DNA from: Amphiura filiformis
Taxonomy: Eukaryota; Echinodermata; Ophiuroidea; Amphilepidida; Amphiuridae
Direction of reading: 5' to 3'
Assembly: GCF_039555335.1 (NCBI RefSeq)
Contig: NC_092644.1
Coordinates: 44,936,667-45,000,666 of the forward strand
DNA length: 64,000 nt
The position numbers and the translations under genes were made by a program. This document shows positions 1-9,800 of this stretch, in pieces. A model generated the notes under the pieces. The model was not told the origin of the DNA and made no database searches. It saw only the letters and a list, made by a program, of their open reading frames with translations. Numbering within the stretch: position 1 is the first letter of the stretch; every line of letters begins with the position of its first letter.

Positions 1-469
1 CAGCGGGTCATTAGCGTTCTGAGTGCAAGCACTGATGCCAATATATCTATGTTGATATTTAAATCACAGAGCTGTTTTTAAAATTATCAAAATGAACATT
101 CCAAAGGAACATTCCTAGAATAGTGATACCTGTTTACACAATCATTGACAATGCTAGGACTACTCTGCAACATTCTCTACACAAAACGTCACCATTTTTG
201 GCCTTTTTAATCAATAATACTCCATAATACTTACCAAGGGTTTATATTACTGAGTAAACAGAACAATAAATCAGCACGATATCGCCTTTGGATGTTTTGA
301 ATGCCAAAGTGTGAACTGGATTCCTCCATAATACTATCGGCTTTAAGAAGGTGGAAATGTCATATGGAACAACAAATCTGTTATTATATCTATGGGCATT
401 ACAGGTAAATATAAAACACACAAATCGCGACTGGTACATCATAAATTAATCAGCCCAATTTCAATCTAG
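1..469. other. Intergenic, nothing recognised
   Basis: AT-rich sequence with only short chance ORFs. I see no exon borders, repeats shared with the rest of the window or mobile-element motifs here. Confidence 0.5.
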
Positions 470-1167
470 ATGAGGGTATTGTACGTAGCAAAGTTACCCG
501 AGGCCTTTTAAGCCTAGACAATATAAAACTCAAAATTGGAAGGTTGAATCTTTAGAGCTTTGAATTAATATATTAAGGGATTTCCAGATATTTAACGGGT
601 AAATTGTGACAACATAATATGAAAACCGTTCCCTAAAGCAGCTGTAGTTTCCCGCAAGGTTGAATCTTTTCATTGCGTTTAGTATGCAGTAAATTGTCAT
701 AGATAATCTGATTACTAGTATTGCGGATGCTGAAACAAAAGTAGCTCATTCAGAAAATGTTAGCCATTTCGTCAATGTGTTATAACCGCACAATGAACAC
801 AAATATATATAATATATCCTTCTTTTAAATGTCAAGCATATCTTGATCTTAACGGTCATATGCGGCGGAAGCGGGGGAGAGGGTAAAGGGGGACACGTCC
901 CCACTAAATTTTGCAAAGGGATACGTACTTCCTCCCTAAAAATCATAACATTTAACAATTATTGCTCTGTACATAAATTAACCACCGATAGAGCGCAGGA
1001 ATGATGGAAATTAAAGGGTAAAAATAAAATGAGTGACGGGCTGTCTATAACGGAATAAAATACATATTCATATAATTTAGCTTGATTCCGTTACTAACTT
1101 ACCTGATCCGTTTAAGATCATTTGTAAACTGACTATAGCCTATACGGTAGTATAGTTGGGGGACAAA

Positions 1168-1395
1168 GGTCCATTTCACTAAACTTTAAGAAACTTCGTA
1201 AGTCTCGAAATCGTTCGTAACTTACGATGAGTCGTAAGTTCCATTTCACTAAACTTACTTACGAACGGCACCCTTCGTCAGTAATAGGGATTTGCTACAG
1301 GAACTATTCGTAAAGTTACGTCTAGTATTGGGTATTCGTAACTTTACGAACGGTTACTTGATCTACGAAGGGTTAAAAGTTTATTGAAATGGACC
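1168..1395. mobile_element. Foldback (MITE-like) element
   Basis: The left end 'ggtccatttcactaaact' is answered at the right end by its near-exact inverse around 1375-1395 ('agtttattgaaatggacc'). The interior carries further inverted words (cgtaacttacg / cgtaagtt, ttcgtaa / ttacgaa). It is about 228 bp with no coding capacity, typical of a non-autonomous DNA element. The superfamily is not identified. Confidence 0.6.
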
Positions 1396-1918
1396 CCAGG
1401 TTGGTTCACGATATACACTTATGAAACAAAGGGAGACAAGAGACAACCTGTAGGTTTTCTGTTATTATCATAGTTACAATCAATCAGTAATATAATGCAC
1501 ATTTTCCGTTTTTAGAATTTCAATTTAACTACTTGTATATTCATGATGTAAGGACTAAATTACCTCTCCGATATCCCAAGTTTTGGTTTACACTCTATTG
1601 TCTTGAAAACAGACAAACGTATAGAACCTTTTTAGATAAGTATTTCTAAATGTAATCTACACGGCCAGTGTATCTGTGTTTTTAGAATCCTTTGTGTGAG
1701 CTTTTTGTTCATTTAGACTTATATATAAATATCACTGAATATAGTGTATACTTCTTTGTTTGTTTCCTTTTCCTTAATTGTGTCTTTGCTTGTTTCCTTA
1801 TGGGGGGGGGACGAGGAACGACAAGACATGGCTTGCTAACAAAACGTATTTTTATTCGTGAATCTACAAAATTATAAGAACGATTTTTTATATCACGCCT
1901 TTTGGTCTGCATCCTGCA

Positions 1919-1996
1919 ACATCTCCGTATACAAGAAGACAATTGATTCATTGAATGTTTCTCTGAAACCGGAAACCATTGCATGTTGTAGCATGT
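1919..1996 (+). pseudogene. Remnant of the 'ACCSI' N-terminal exon
   Basis: Plus-strand translation gives ISVYKKT...VSLKPETIACCSM, which aligns with the minus-strand exons at 11778-11853 (MSEDTKR...GACCSIA) and 17824-17895 (ISEDTKR...FACCSIE). Here the start codon and the donor are lost (the sequence runs ...AGCATG-TTACTTC). This fits the inverted orientation of the surrounding block. I read it as a decayed copy. Confidence 0.45.
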
Positions 1997-2186
1997 TACT
2001 TCAATATTTGCCTATAACGTATTCAGGTTCAAATTGAACTTATTTTTACGTTTTAGGGAATAATCAGTATCTTAATTGATTTTAGTACAGAGTACAGTCT
2101 ACACAACACATTGCTCGCTATGTTACACAGGGCAACATAATCTACCATTTGCGTCATTTAAAAACCAAACTTAATTATATTTGTTT

Positions 2187-2352
2187 TTATCCACCACTGA
2201 TGCTTTTCATAGCATCGTGAGCAAATGTAACCTTCATGTCTGAGCTAGTCGGCTAGCTTCGCTCATGGTGATCCCATGTCTTGCGAGCACTTCCTTTACT
2301 CCATCTGTCCACCTCTTCCTTTGTCTTCCTCTTGTCCGGGCCTCTTGTCTGT
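2187..2352 (-). pseudogene. LINE reverse transcriptase C-terminal fragment
   Basis: The minus strand reads RTRGRQRKRWTDGVKEVL, then ARHGITMSEASRLAQ, and after a one-base frame slip DMKVTFAHDAMKS before a stop. The basic RGRQRKRW-D block followed by an EASRLAQD-like stretch is the usual tail of non-LTR retrotransposon ORF2 proteins. Nothing upstream of this tail remains, so it is a short frameshifted relic. The clade cannot be assigned from so short a piece. Confidence 0.7.
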
Positions 2353-2479
2353 TGGTTGGCTGTTGTAGGTTTTTGCTGAAGGTTGGCTATTTGCATAAGC
2401 TGACCTTACTTGTTGTTTTACAACATAGTCTGTAATTATTGTGGTGCCCACCATCTTTCTGATATTCTCATTCCTGATT

Positions 2480-2626
2480 TAATTCCTCCTTGACTTATTA
2501 GCCGCTCTTTTTAGGCATCTTACGCTTCTTAGACATTTGTTATGTTTTTGTCTATGTATAATTTGTTTAAGCGCTTAGGGACTTCGGTGTAAAGATTTAT
2601 TATTATTATTTATTATTATCTCATTC
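2480..2626 (+). mobile_element. LINE/SINE-like 3' tail with (TTA)n
   Basis: A 3'-UTR-like stretch ('aagcgcttagggacttcgg') ends in an imperfect TTA run (about 2597-2620). Such a tail is typical of CR1/L2-type non-LTR retroelements. The Penelope-like ORF follows immediately and its frame stays open into this run, so the run marks the junction between two insertions or the 5' truncation point of the Penelope-like element. Confidence 0.5.
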
Positions 2627-4342
2627 TTGAAGATATTCATCAGGACTGTTCATAGTCCTACTACTCAAAAGTATAAGAGAAAATTGGTGGCCATTTTGTC
2701 CAGATTTTCAGATGAAGGGAAGATTTCTAAGTCTAAATACAAACAACTGTATCCAACGGCGGAAAATGTCCCTCGACTCTATTGTACGCCTAAAATTCAC
2801 AAGCCCAATGCACCGCTTCGACCAATCGTCGATTACACCTCAACGATAGGCTATGAATCGTCCAAATGGCTGGCAGATATTCTGGCCCCCATGGTAGGAA
2901 ATTCTTCTCATCATGTGTTGAACTCGAAAGCGTTAGCGGAGGAATTAGTGGAGGTGGTTATAGAAGAAGGCGATATATTAAACTCCCATGATGTGGTGTC
3001 CTTGTTCACCTGTACACCCATTAGTAGAGTGTTGGACATAGTAAAGGAAAGGCTTCAGAGGGAGAGTTGGTTGAAGGAGTACAACAAATCGTCTGGTTTC
3101 AACTTAGCAACAGAAGATGTAGTGGAGTTGTTGGAATTTATCTTATCAACCACTTATTTCACATTTCGCGGAAAGATCTATAGACAGCGATTTGGAGCAG
3201 CTATGGGCAGTCCAGTGTCACCGTTGGCAGCGAATATATTTATGGAACATCTAGAAAGTACTGCTATCGCGACTGCCCCTCTTGAATGTAAACCAAAGCT
3301 GTGGAAAAGATATGTGGACGACATCTTAGAAATTGTTGCCAAAGACGAAGTCAACAATCTTACCGACCATTTGAATCAAACGGATGACACCGATTCCATC
3401 AAATTTACTTTTGAAAAGAAAGAAGACGGCAAGATACCATTTCTTGACACTTTGATTGTTCGGCGAGAGGATGGGTCAGTGAAATTATTGGTTTATCGTA
3501 AGGCAACTCACACTGACCAATACTTGAACTTCAAATCGCAACACCCTCTCCACCAGAAACTTGGTGTTATGCGCACGCTATTAGACAGAAAGAACAAACT
3601 TGTCACAGAAGATCAAGACAAAGTAGAAGAGGAGAAACACATCAAAGATGCCCTCCAAAAATGTGGCTATCCAGCATGGAGTGTTGAGAAAGTTAAGAAT
3701 CAGATGGCCAAGCCTAAGCCGGTGAAAAAAAGGACCAAGAAAAGTGATGCTACAAAGTCAAAAGGGTTGGTTGTCATCCCTTACGTGGAGGGCGTGTCGG
3801 AACGTATCTCCAGGGTGTTTAAATCGTATAATATCGCCACAGCCATGAAACCACATTGTACTTTGCGCAACCTTTTGGTCCATCCCAAGGACAAACGGGA
3901 GCCACATAACTCAACTGACGTCATCTATTCAATCCCATGCGGGAATTGTGATTTGTCTTATATCGGGGAGACGGGTAGGAAGTTCGGAAAGCGATTGGAT
4001 GAACACAAAACGGAGGCAGAGAAAATTGGTGATAACATAAAAACTAGAGCCACCAGGAAGGCTTCCCAATCAGTCGTCCATAAATCTGCCATTACAGATC
4101 ATGTGGTAGAAAATAATCATGTCATTGACTGGAAAGAGGCTAGGATCGTGGGCAAAGAGAGTAACAGGTACAAGAGGTGGATCAAGGAGGCAATTGCCAT
4201 TAGCAGCGATGAACAGCGACGAGGGGCAATACAACTTAAGTCACGTTTTGACGATCTGATTTCCAATGGAAAATCAACTGGCAACTCCGTTGCCAAGCAG
4301 CAGAAAACATCAGCTGTACACAGATCGTCATTGCAACAATAG
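2627..4342 (+). CDS. Penelope-like retroelement RT + GIY-YIG endonuclease, 5'-truncated
   Basis: This is the only long ORF (571 codons). Reverse-transcriptase blocks appear in order: LYCTPKIHKP (residues 51-60), motif A HDVVSLFT with Asp122 (121-128), GSPVSP (194-199), the catalytic YVDD (229-232) and FLDTLIVRR (272-280). A basic linker with KPVKKRTKKS (364-373) leads to a GIY-YIG endonuclease: DVIYSIPCGNC (431-441), YIGETGR (445-451), R456, the EH pair (459-460) and DWKEARIV (501-508). This RT-plus-GIY-YIG order defines canonical Penelope-like elements. The first codon is TTG, with no ATG nearby, and the frame is open into the preceding TTA run, so the N terminus is missing (5' truncation). 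No internal stop or frameshift is seen, so this is a fairly young copy. The product would nick DNA and copy its own RNA into the genome. Confidence 0.95.
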   Translation: MKIFIRTVHSPTTQKYKRKLVAILSRFSDEGKISKSKYKQLYPTAENVPRLYCTPKIHKPNAPLRPIVDYTSTIGYESSKWLADILAPMVGNSSHHVLNSKALAEELVEVVIEEGDILNSHDVVSLFTCTPISRVLDIVKERLQRESWLKEYNKSSGFNLATEDVVELLEFILSTTYFTFRGKIYRQRFGAAMGSPVSPLAANIFMEHLESTAIATAPLECKPKLWKRYVDDILEIVAKDEVNNLTDHLNQTDDTDSIKFTFEKKEDGKIPFLDTLIVRREDGSVKLLVYRKATHTDQYLNFKSQHPLHQKLGVMRTLLDRKNKLVTEDQDKVEEEKHIKDALQKCGYPAWSVEKVKNQMAKPKPVKKRTKKSDATKSKGLVVIPYVEGVSERISRVFKSYNIATAMKPHCTLRNLLVHPKDKREPHNSTDVIYSIPCGNCDLSYIGETGRKFGKRLDEHKTEAEKIGDNIKTRATRKASQSVVHKSAITDHVVENNHVIDWKEARIVGKESNRYKRWIKEAIAISSDEQRRGAIQLKSRFDDLISNGKSTGNSVAKQQKTSAVHRSSLQQ

Positions 4343-4660
4343 CATCGAAAAAGTAAACTGGTAGTTTACGAAACGTCTGCATGTAAGTGGAATTTTATTG
4401 GACTAGTTGTATGAATTTACAAATAACAATTATTATCTCATGTTACAGATAATGAACTTTTGGGTTGGTATTTTGTTGAGAGTCCAAGTTTGGCACTGGT
4501 AGCAGAGTGTTGGGAAAATATGGCATTCGTGAGGTTTGCTTTGGTATCCATTCTGTATTGCAGGATGTGTAACAAGTGGGCATAGTTGATAAATTATATT
4601 ATTGGCATTCTTGTCTCTATTTCTCTATTGATACTTCCGTCCTCAGAGAAGATGCTTCCT
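4343..4660 (+). other. Penelope-like element 3' untranslated region
   Basis: Directly after the stop codon is a small hairpin (gtaaact at 4353-4359 pairing with agtttac at 4363-4369) followed by gaaacgtc at 4370-4377. Published Penelope-like elements often carry hammerhead-ribozyme motifs in which a stem is followed by GAAA, but the CTGATGA box is not visible here, so a working ribozyme is not supported. The 3' end of the element is not clear; it may reach about 4660, where another repeat begins. Confidence 0.45.
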
Positions 4661-4667
4661 AAGTACT

Positions 4668-4885
4668 GTTACGAGTCGTAGGGACTCAAGGCCAGAATCA
4701 CCTCTTACCCAAATTCACACGAATGCACAATACAAATACACTGTTTGATTAAGCTAACAAAATCTAAGTCTTTAATTGAAAGTAAAGTATGATTGGTACA
4801 ATATATAACAACAAATAAAATAATCACACAATCACAATAATATTTTAACTACTCAGTACTTAACCAGCAGTCTTCTTCTATATTT
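4668..4885. repeat. Fragment of the repeat also found at 26.5 kb (LTR-like)
   Basis: It begins 'tgttacgagtcgtaggg' with 'gactcaaggcc' and matches the start of the longer copy at 26487 ('tgttacgagtcgttaat', 'gactcaaggcc'), down to the shared 'ccagcagtcttcttct'. The TGTTACG start is common in Gypsy-type LTRs. Only the 5' part survives here. Confidence 0.5.
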
Positions 4886-5332
4886 CTATACTTCAGATAT
4901 TTCAAGAACAGATTTAGTGTTGACATTTACCAATTCAATTCACCTGAAATATATTGCCAATGTTTGTTTTCAATCAATTTTCTGCCTCTTCCCACATTTT
5001 GAATCACTAAAGCATTTGAAGATTTTAAACCACCTCTGGTTTTACAAGCGCTGATGTATATGGAATTATTGCTGAGCCTTATATATAGTTGAGGTGTATT
5101 AGCTTACAGTTGCGTAAACACATTCCCTGGCTTAGTTTACAGCGCTGACAAGCTTTTACATGCACAGATTGTCTTATTTATATATATATATATAGGAGGC
5201 CGAGCAAGATTTCACCCGGCTAGAAATTGGTAAAGTATACAAACGATGACAAAAGAGATCCATTGGTGTCTCCGGCTCTTTTCAATTCTTCTGTTCATGT
5301 TTTATCATTTGTCCTTTTTATATCTTATTTCC

Positions 5333-5402
5333 TTATTTGTGCCCGACGTCCATGAATCCGTTTTTCTCTAACATCACATGTTGCCATTTCTGCCGGTTCG
5401 TC
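5333..5402 (-). CDS. Candidate C-terminal exon, copy A (ends MDVGHK)
   Basis: A minus-strand exon of 70 nt preceded by a good acceptor (ttgcatttcag) and ending at TAA. It encodes, after one phase base, TNRQKWQHVMLEKNGFMDVGHK. Copy B at 7627-7716 encodes nearly the same end with an in-frame two-codon difference (KEGFKVMDVGHK). The single leading base would complete the codon left by exon 6780-6905 if that exon is spliced at tataa|gtttta, so the two could belong to one transcript. Function unknown. Confidence 0.45.
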
Positions 5403-6779
5403 CTGAAATGCAACAATTATGCCATTATATGCTGGGCGGCATTGAACATCTGGGTTCTACAGGTTGTATCAAAATTATTGTTCTTGACACAAGAGTCAAG
5501 CAAATATCAAATTAGGGTTTGTAGAATCATACTGCAAGTGATTTTCAGTCAGCCCTTTGCGTTGCCCAAGGCGGGCTGTAATTTCGCCAAAGCATTAACG
5601 TGTTCTTGTAGATTGCTGAGCAACCAAATATCACACGAATCTGTTTACAATTTGATTATTTACTTCCTTAGCTCGACTATTTTGAGTCTTTCAATTAGCC
5701 AAATGGATCAAAAGTGATGCCTAATTAGTTGTACTGTCCGCGTACATGTTGTATGAATCTGGATATACACTTAGTAACTAGGCACTCGACCTGATTGGAA
5801 CAAAAACAAAAACAGTGTTTTGCTATCAATCATAAGCGCATCATAAGCGTGTACATTTGTATGGTGCTTTTTATTTCAAGAATAAACATCCGAGACGCAA
5901 TTATGTACTTTGATGACTTAATTCTACACTTTGTATTTTTGTGCGGGGCATATCATTTTTTCATATATAAGGTGATTGAGATTTAATTATAATGTCTGTA
6001 AAAATGAGGTAAGCGTCTAATAATACTTCATGTTAAATCGCACTTGTTACTGATGTTTAATTCATGCTCATTTTAATTATGTCGTTGTTATGTGCCTTGA
6101 CAAGACGTAGAATAAATCTTTATATGCATGTTATTATATATATGTTATATTTTTTTAATGTCATCAAGCCTGTCTTCAAAGTAGTCACATATCTAGAACT
6201 AAGAAACATCAACATTACTTTGTCAACATATTACTTACATTTAATTGGAAGCAATACTATATCATATTTTATTGGTAATAATAAACACACTCCTACGAAC
6301 TTGAGTCGTAATCATGGTGGTATTATGAGTTTAATTTAAGTGTAAATTCTTCAGTGTGTTTGGTATTTTTAAAATATCATTGAATTTGACACATGCAGTC
6401 CTATCTTTTTAGGTTTTTTTTAACATCTCCGGTATACATATAGAAACTCGGAATTACAGTCTTTCCGTTTCTATATCATCGAATCATTTCTTGCGTAATA
6501 TTATCTTCTCAAGGTAAAGGGTGTAAATTACCAAATTATTTTTCAAATTGGAACGAAGTATCTGCTAAATATAGAAAATATAACAAAGCAAAAGAATGTT
6601 AATACAACCTTTAAAAGCCTCTTCATTATACAGTAGACAGGTTGCCTAATGAAGTGATGCCTACATATTCTAAGAGGACACTGTCAGCAATTCAATACAC
6701 TTCAATATATCCCAAGTCACAATGGATCAAAACATTAATGCTAACATGGGATCATGTCACAAATCCCAGGCCAGTGCTA

Positions 6780-6905
6780 AAACTTATAAATCAATAGCAA
6801 TCCATCACACAAAAGCCCACTGGCAATGGATAGTATTGAGAGACAACAAGATAATATATCACCGCCCTTAATGTCTCCCACGTTTCCGTATGCAGAGCCA
6901 GGATT
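6780..6905 (-). CDS. Candidate membrane-segment exon, copy A
   Basis: The minus strand encodes 42 residues: NPGSAYGNVGDIK then GGDILSCCLSILSIASGLL and CDGLLLIYKF, i.e. a short polar lead followed by a hydrophobic, Cys-rich probable transmembrane helix. The same frame is kept in copies at 8991-9116 and 30373-30498. By eye, six of the codon differences between copies are synonymous and about three change the residue, while the opposite frame changes residues almost every time. This supports real minus-strand coding. A conserved TAG follows in all copies; either it is the end or splicing occurs just before it at tataa|gtttta, a weak donor. The family is not recognised. Confidence 0.55.
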
Positions 6906-7045
6906 ATAGACAATGTTGAGAGTAGGAAATACCTTCAAAAATGTCTCAGAAAATACAAGATACCAGTTATATATGGCTATTTCTCCATTTACGATCCTGC
7001 CCAAAAGTGTCTCCTTTTGACATGACACGTCACATATAACCACCC

Positions 7046-7086
7046 TTAATGTCTCCCATGTTTCCGTATGCAGAGCCAGGATTCGG
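7046..7086 (-). pseudogene. Partial tandem repeat of the membrane exon start
   Basis: The first third of the 6780-6905 exon recurs here (NPGSAYGNMGDIKGG in minus-strand translation) and then runs into unrelated sequence with a stop. This is an incomplete local duplication inside copy A. The flanking 'ttcctgccg' resembles the sequence before the exon in copy B, so this may be the original exon border and 6905 the site of an insertion. Confidence 0.5.
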
Positions 7087-7299
7087 CAGGAACTTGAGTA
7101 CAAATCTTTGACTTTAAGCAAATTTTGCCATTCTTTTGCTAGACATGTCCATTAACATGGTATATACATCCATGAACTGCGGAAGTAAATTCTTTTTTAG
7201 TTAACTTTAGCAGAATTTAGCAGAATCAATATTGACGTGATATGATTGCTATTGACATCATTCATTTTAACTCGGAAAAGGGGAATTTATGTTTGTATG

Positions 7300-7398
7300 A
7301 AAATGAAATCCTGCAATGAAAATGAACGATACAGCAGCCAACGCACCCCACATATCCACCACACCACTGCAGAGAGAACATACTCTAAACCTTCTGTT
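7300..7398 (-). CDS. Candidate upstream exon of the copy A gene
   Basis: The minus strand has an acceptor (gatatcttgcag) followed by NRRFRVCSLCSG then VVDMWGALAAVSFIFIAG, a possible second membrane segment. Copy B at about 9340-9390 keeps the same acceptor and the start (KRRFKQCSL) but then diverges. Possible donors inside (gtgcgt after the tggg) make the 3' border uncertain. The copy-to-copy conservation of the acceptor is the main support. Confidence 0.35.
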
Positions 7399-7626
7399 CT
7401 GCAAGATATCATCAATGTTTCTGTTTCTATCACTTTTCATACTAACAATCCTCCTGTCCCGCAGCATTACTTCAAATTGTAGATCACGATATATCTCATA
7501 TTTACCCCCATCTGAGCTTTTAGGGGTCCCCGCCATCTTAGATACCTTAATGATCATAATATTTAGGGATGAAATAGCAGAGAAAGATGTTTCGCCATTT
7601 GTCATTTTTTTTTATATCTTATTTCC

Positions 7627-7716
7627 TTATTTGTGCCCGACGTCCATGACTTTAAATCCTTCTTTCTGTAACATCACATGTTGCCATTTCTGCCCGTTCG
7701 TCAGGATTAAGCACAC
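7627..7716 (-). CDS. Candidate C-terminal exon, copy B
   Basis: A minus-strand acceptor (ggatttcag) followed by 30 codons: VCLILTNGQKWQHVML, QKEGFKVMDVGHK, stop. Compared with copy A it has 14 extra bases at the 5' end and two extra codons (KV). The 14-base difference breaks the phase seen in copy A, so this copy either splices differently or is defective. Confidence 0.4.
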   Translation of the reverse strand: MCLILTNGQKWQHVMLQKEGFKVMDVGHK

Positions 7717-8990
7717 CTGAAATCCGTATATCAAATTAGGAATTGTAGAATCATGCTGCAAGTGATTTTCAGTCAGCCCTGTGCGTTGCCCAAGGCAGGC
7801 TGTAGTTTCAATGGCATTAACGTGTTCTTGTACATTGCAGAGCACCCAAATTTCACACGAAGTTGTTTACAATTTGATTATATACTTTCTTAGCTCGACT
7901 AAACGTGAGCAACAAAGACACATTTTAGAGTCTTTCAATTAGCCAAATGGAACAAAAGTGATGCTTAATTAGTTGTACTCTCGGTGTACATGTTGTATGA
8001 ATCTGGATTTACACTAAGTAACTAGGCGAGAGGATCGACATGGTTTGACCTATCAGTTGTTAAGACAATTAGCAGTAAATAAATAAGCACTCTACCTGAT
8101 TGGAACAAAATTGGAACATTGCTTTCAATCATGAGCTCGTACATTTCTACGGTGCTTTTTTATTTCAGGAATAAATATCCGAGACACAATTCTATACTTT
8201 CATGACTTTGTTCTACACTTTGTATTTCTGAACTGGGCATATCATTCTATCATATATATATATTCATAAGGTGAGCGAGATTTAATTAAAATGTTTGCAA
8301 AAAAGAGGTAAGAGTCTAACAGTATTTTTAAATCTCACTTGTTACTGACGTTTAATTCATGTTCATTTTAATCATGTCGTTGTTATGCGATTTGACAAGA
8401 CGTAAAATAAATCTTTATATTTTATATTTTTAATGTCATTAAGCCTGTCTTCAACGTAGTCACATAAGTAGAACTAAGGAACAGCAACTGTACTTTGTCA
8501 AAATATCACTTACATTTAATTCGCAGCAATACTATATCATATTTTATTGGAAATAGTAAACACATTCCTACGAACTTGAATCGTAATCTTGAAGTGTACA
8601 TTCTTCAGTGTGTTTCAAAATTATCATTGAATTTGACACATGCAGGGTTTTTTAAACATCTCAGATAGCAGTCTTCCCGTTTTTATACATACTCGAATCA
8701 TTTCTTGCGTAATATCATCTTCTCAAGGTAATGGGTGTAAATTACCAAATTATTTTTCAAATTAGAACGAAGTATCTGCTAAAAATAGAAAATATAACAA
8801 AGCAAAAGAATGTTAATACAACCTTTAAAAGCCTCTTCATACCGTAGACAGGCTGCATACTGCACTGATGTCTAAATATTCTTAGAAGCCTCTGTCAGCA
8901 ATTCAATACACTTCAATATATCCCAAGTCACAATGGATCAAAACATTAATGCTAACATGGGATCATGTCACAAATCCCAGGCCAGTGCTA

Positions 8991-9116
8991 AAACTTGTAA
9001 ATCAATAGCAATCCATCACACAGAAGCCCACTGGCAATGGATAGTATTGAGAGACAACAAGATACTATATCACCACCCTTAATGTCTCCCACGTTTCCGT
9101 ATGCAGAGCCAGGATT
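8991..9116 (-). CDS. Candidate membrane-segment exon, copy B
   Basis: Same 126-nt exon as 6780-6905. Differences from copy A on the minus strand are four: three synonymous (GGC/GGT, TTG/CTG, TAT/TAC) and one Leu-to-Val. The preceding bases read ttcctgccg where copy C has an intact ttccttcag, so the acceptor looks damaged here. Confidence 0.5.
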
Positions 9117-9289
9117 CGGCAGGAACTTGAATATAGGAAGTACGGATATTTTACTATTAACTCATTTTGCCATTCTTTGGCTAGATGTGTCCATTAACAC
9201 CATGTATACATCATTGTACTGCGGAAGTAAACTCTATTTTAGTTAACTTGTATTTAGCAGAATCAATATTGACGTGATTTTAAAGGGAA

Positions 9290-9600
9290 ACTTACTCTAT
9301 GTTTTTATTTTAAAAAATTGGGAAAAAACAACATGAATACGGAGAGAACATTGTTTAAACCTTCTTTTCTGCAAGACATCACCAATTTCTGTTTCTACCA
9401 CATATCATACTAACAATCCTCCTGTCCGAATTATTACTCGATATGGTAGATCACGATATTTCTCACATTTACCCCCCCCATTTTGGCTTTTAGGTGTCTC
9501 TGCCATCTTAGAAACCATGACCATGATAACCGAGAAAGATTTAAAGGCTAACTTTGAGATATTTTGAGATATTTAGAATAAAAACAATACAGGTACAGAA
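9290..9600. other. Duplicon edge, decayed exon start
   Basis: Contains the copy B version of the 7.4-kb acceptor (minus-strand gatgtcttgcag, then KRRFKQCSL) without continuing coding. No other feature seen. Confidence 0.4.
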
Positions 9601-9604
9601 ATTT

Positions 9605-9800
9605 AAAAAATACTTGGATTATTGCAGCTGGTGAGCGCCGTGTATTTTCTGAATTCAGCAAATTTCCTTTGTCAGACGTGTAATTGAATTTGGATTATTT
9701 TGAAATTTTAAAACGCTTAAAATATCGCAAACAAGTACGCCTATGTTAATAAATAATATTAATACAAGCTAAAACCGTTGGGGTTCGATAATGAAATAAT
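9605..9800. repeat. Dispersed repeat, paired with 48.33-48.51 kb
   Basis: Matches 48330-48510 in the same orientation ('gcgccgtgtattttctgaattcag', 'cctatgttaataaataat', 'gttggggttcgataatga'). It carries no ORF and the element type is unknown. Confidence 0.65.

Larger units (their letters stand above)
470..2090 (+). repeat. Inverted copy of duplicon D/E
   Basis: Read on the opposite strand, this stretch matches parts of the blocks at 11.5-14.2 kb and 16.8-18.9 kb in the corresponding order. About 600-800 is the inverse of 13.9-14.2 kb and 18.4-18.7 kb (shared words around 'gataatctgatta' and 'cgcaaggttgaatc'). About 1880-2080 is the inverse of 17.74-17.90 kb ('caatatttgcctata', 'ggaataatcagta'). 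Genes carried by the other copies on the minus strand would therefore lie on the plus strand here. It is diverged and interrupted by a foldback element at 1168-1395. Confidence 0.65.
4886..7235 (-). repeat. Duplicon copy A
   Basis: Shares long stretches with copy B (7.5-9.3 kb) and copy C (24.94-26.29 kb): the 'ttcaagaacag..tagtgttgacat' start, the 'acagcgctgacaagctttta' word, the 'catcacatgttgccatttct' exon, 'ttgcccaaggc', and the block near 6.69-6.90 kb. Gene content lies on the minus strand (exons at 5333, 6780 and about 7300). The rest is intron-like. Confidence 0.7.
7500..9285 (-). repeat. Duplicon copy B
   Basis: A tandem direct repeat of copy A: the order of shared words is identical (7627 'cttatttgtgcccgacgtcc', 7790 'ttgcccaaggcaggctg', 8150 'tacggtgctttttt', 8890-9120 membrane-exon block, 9220 'tgcggaagtaaact'). 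It lacks several short insertions present in A. Confidence 0.75.

Noticed and set aside
4343..4400. Functional hammerhead ribozyme after the Penelope-like ORF
   Set aside because: Only the stem and GAAAC are visible; the CTGATGA core is missing, so it is kept only as a possible degenerate motif.
6720..6871. Plus-strand 50-codon ORF MDQNINANMGSCHKS...
   Set aside because: In the other copies almost every difference changes a residue in this frame, whereas the minus-strand frame shows synonymous changes; it is the shadow of the minus-strand exon.
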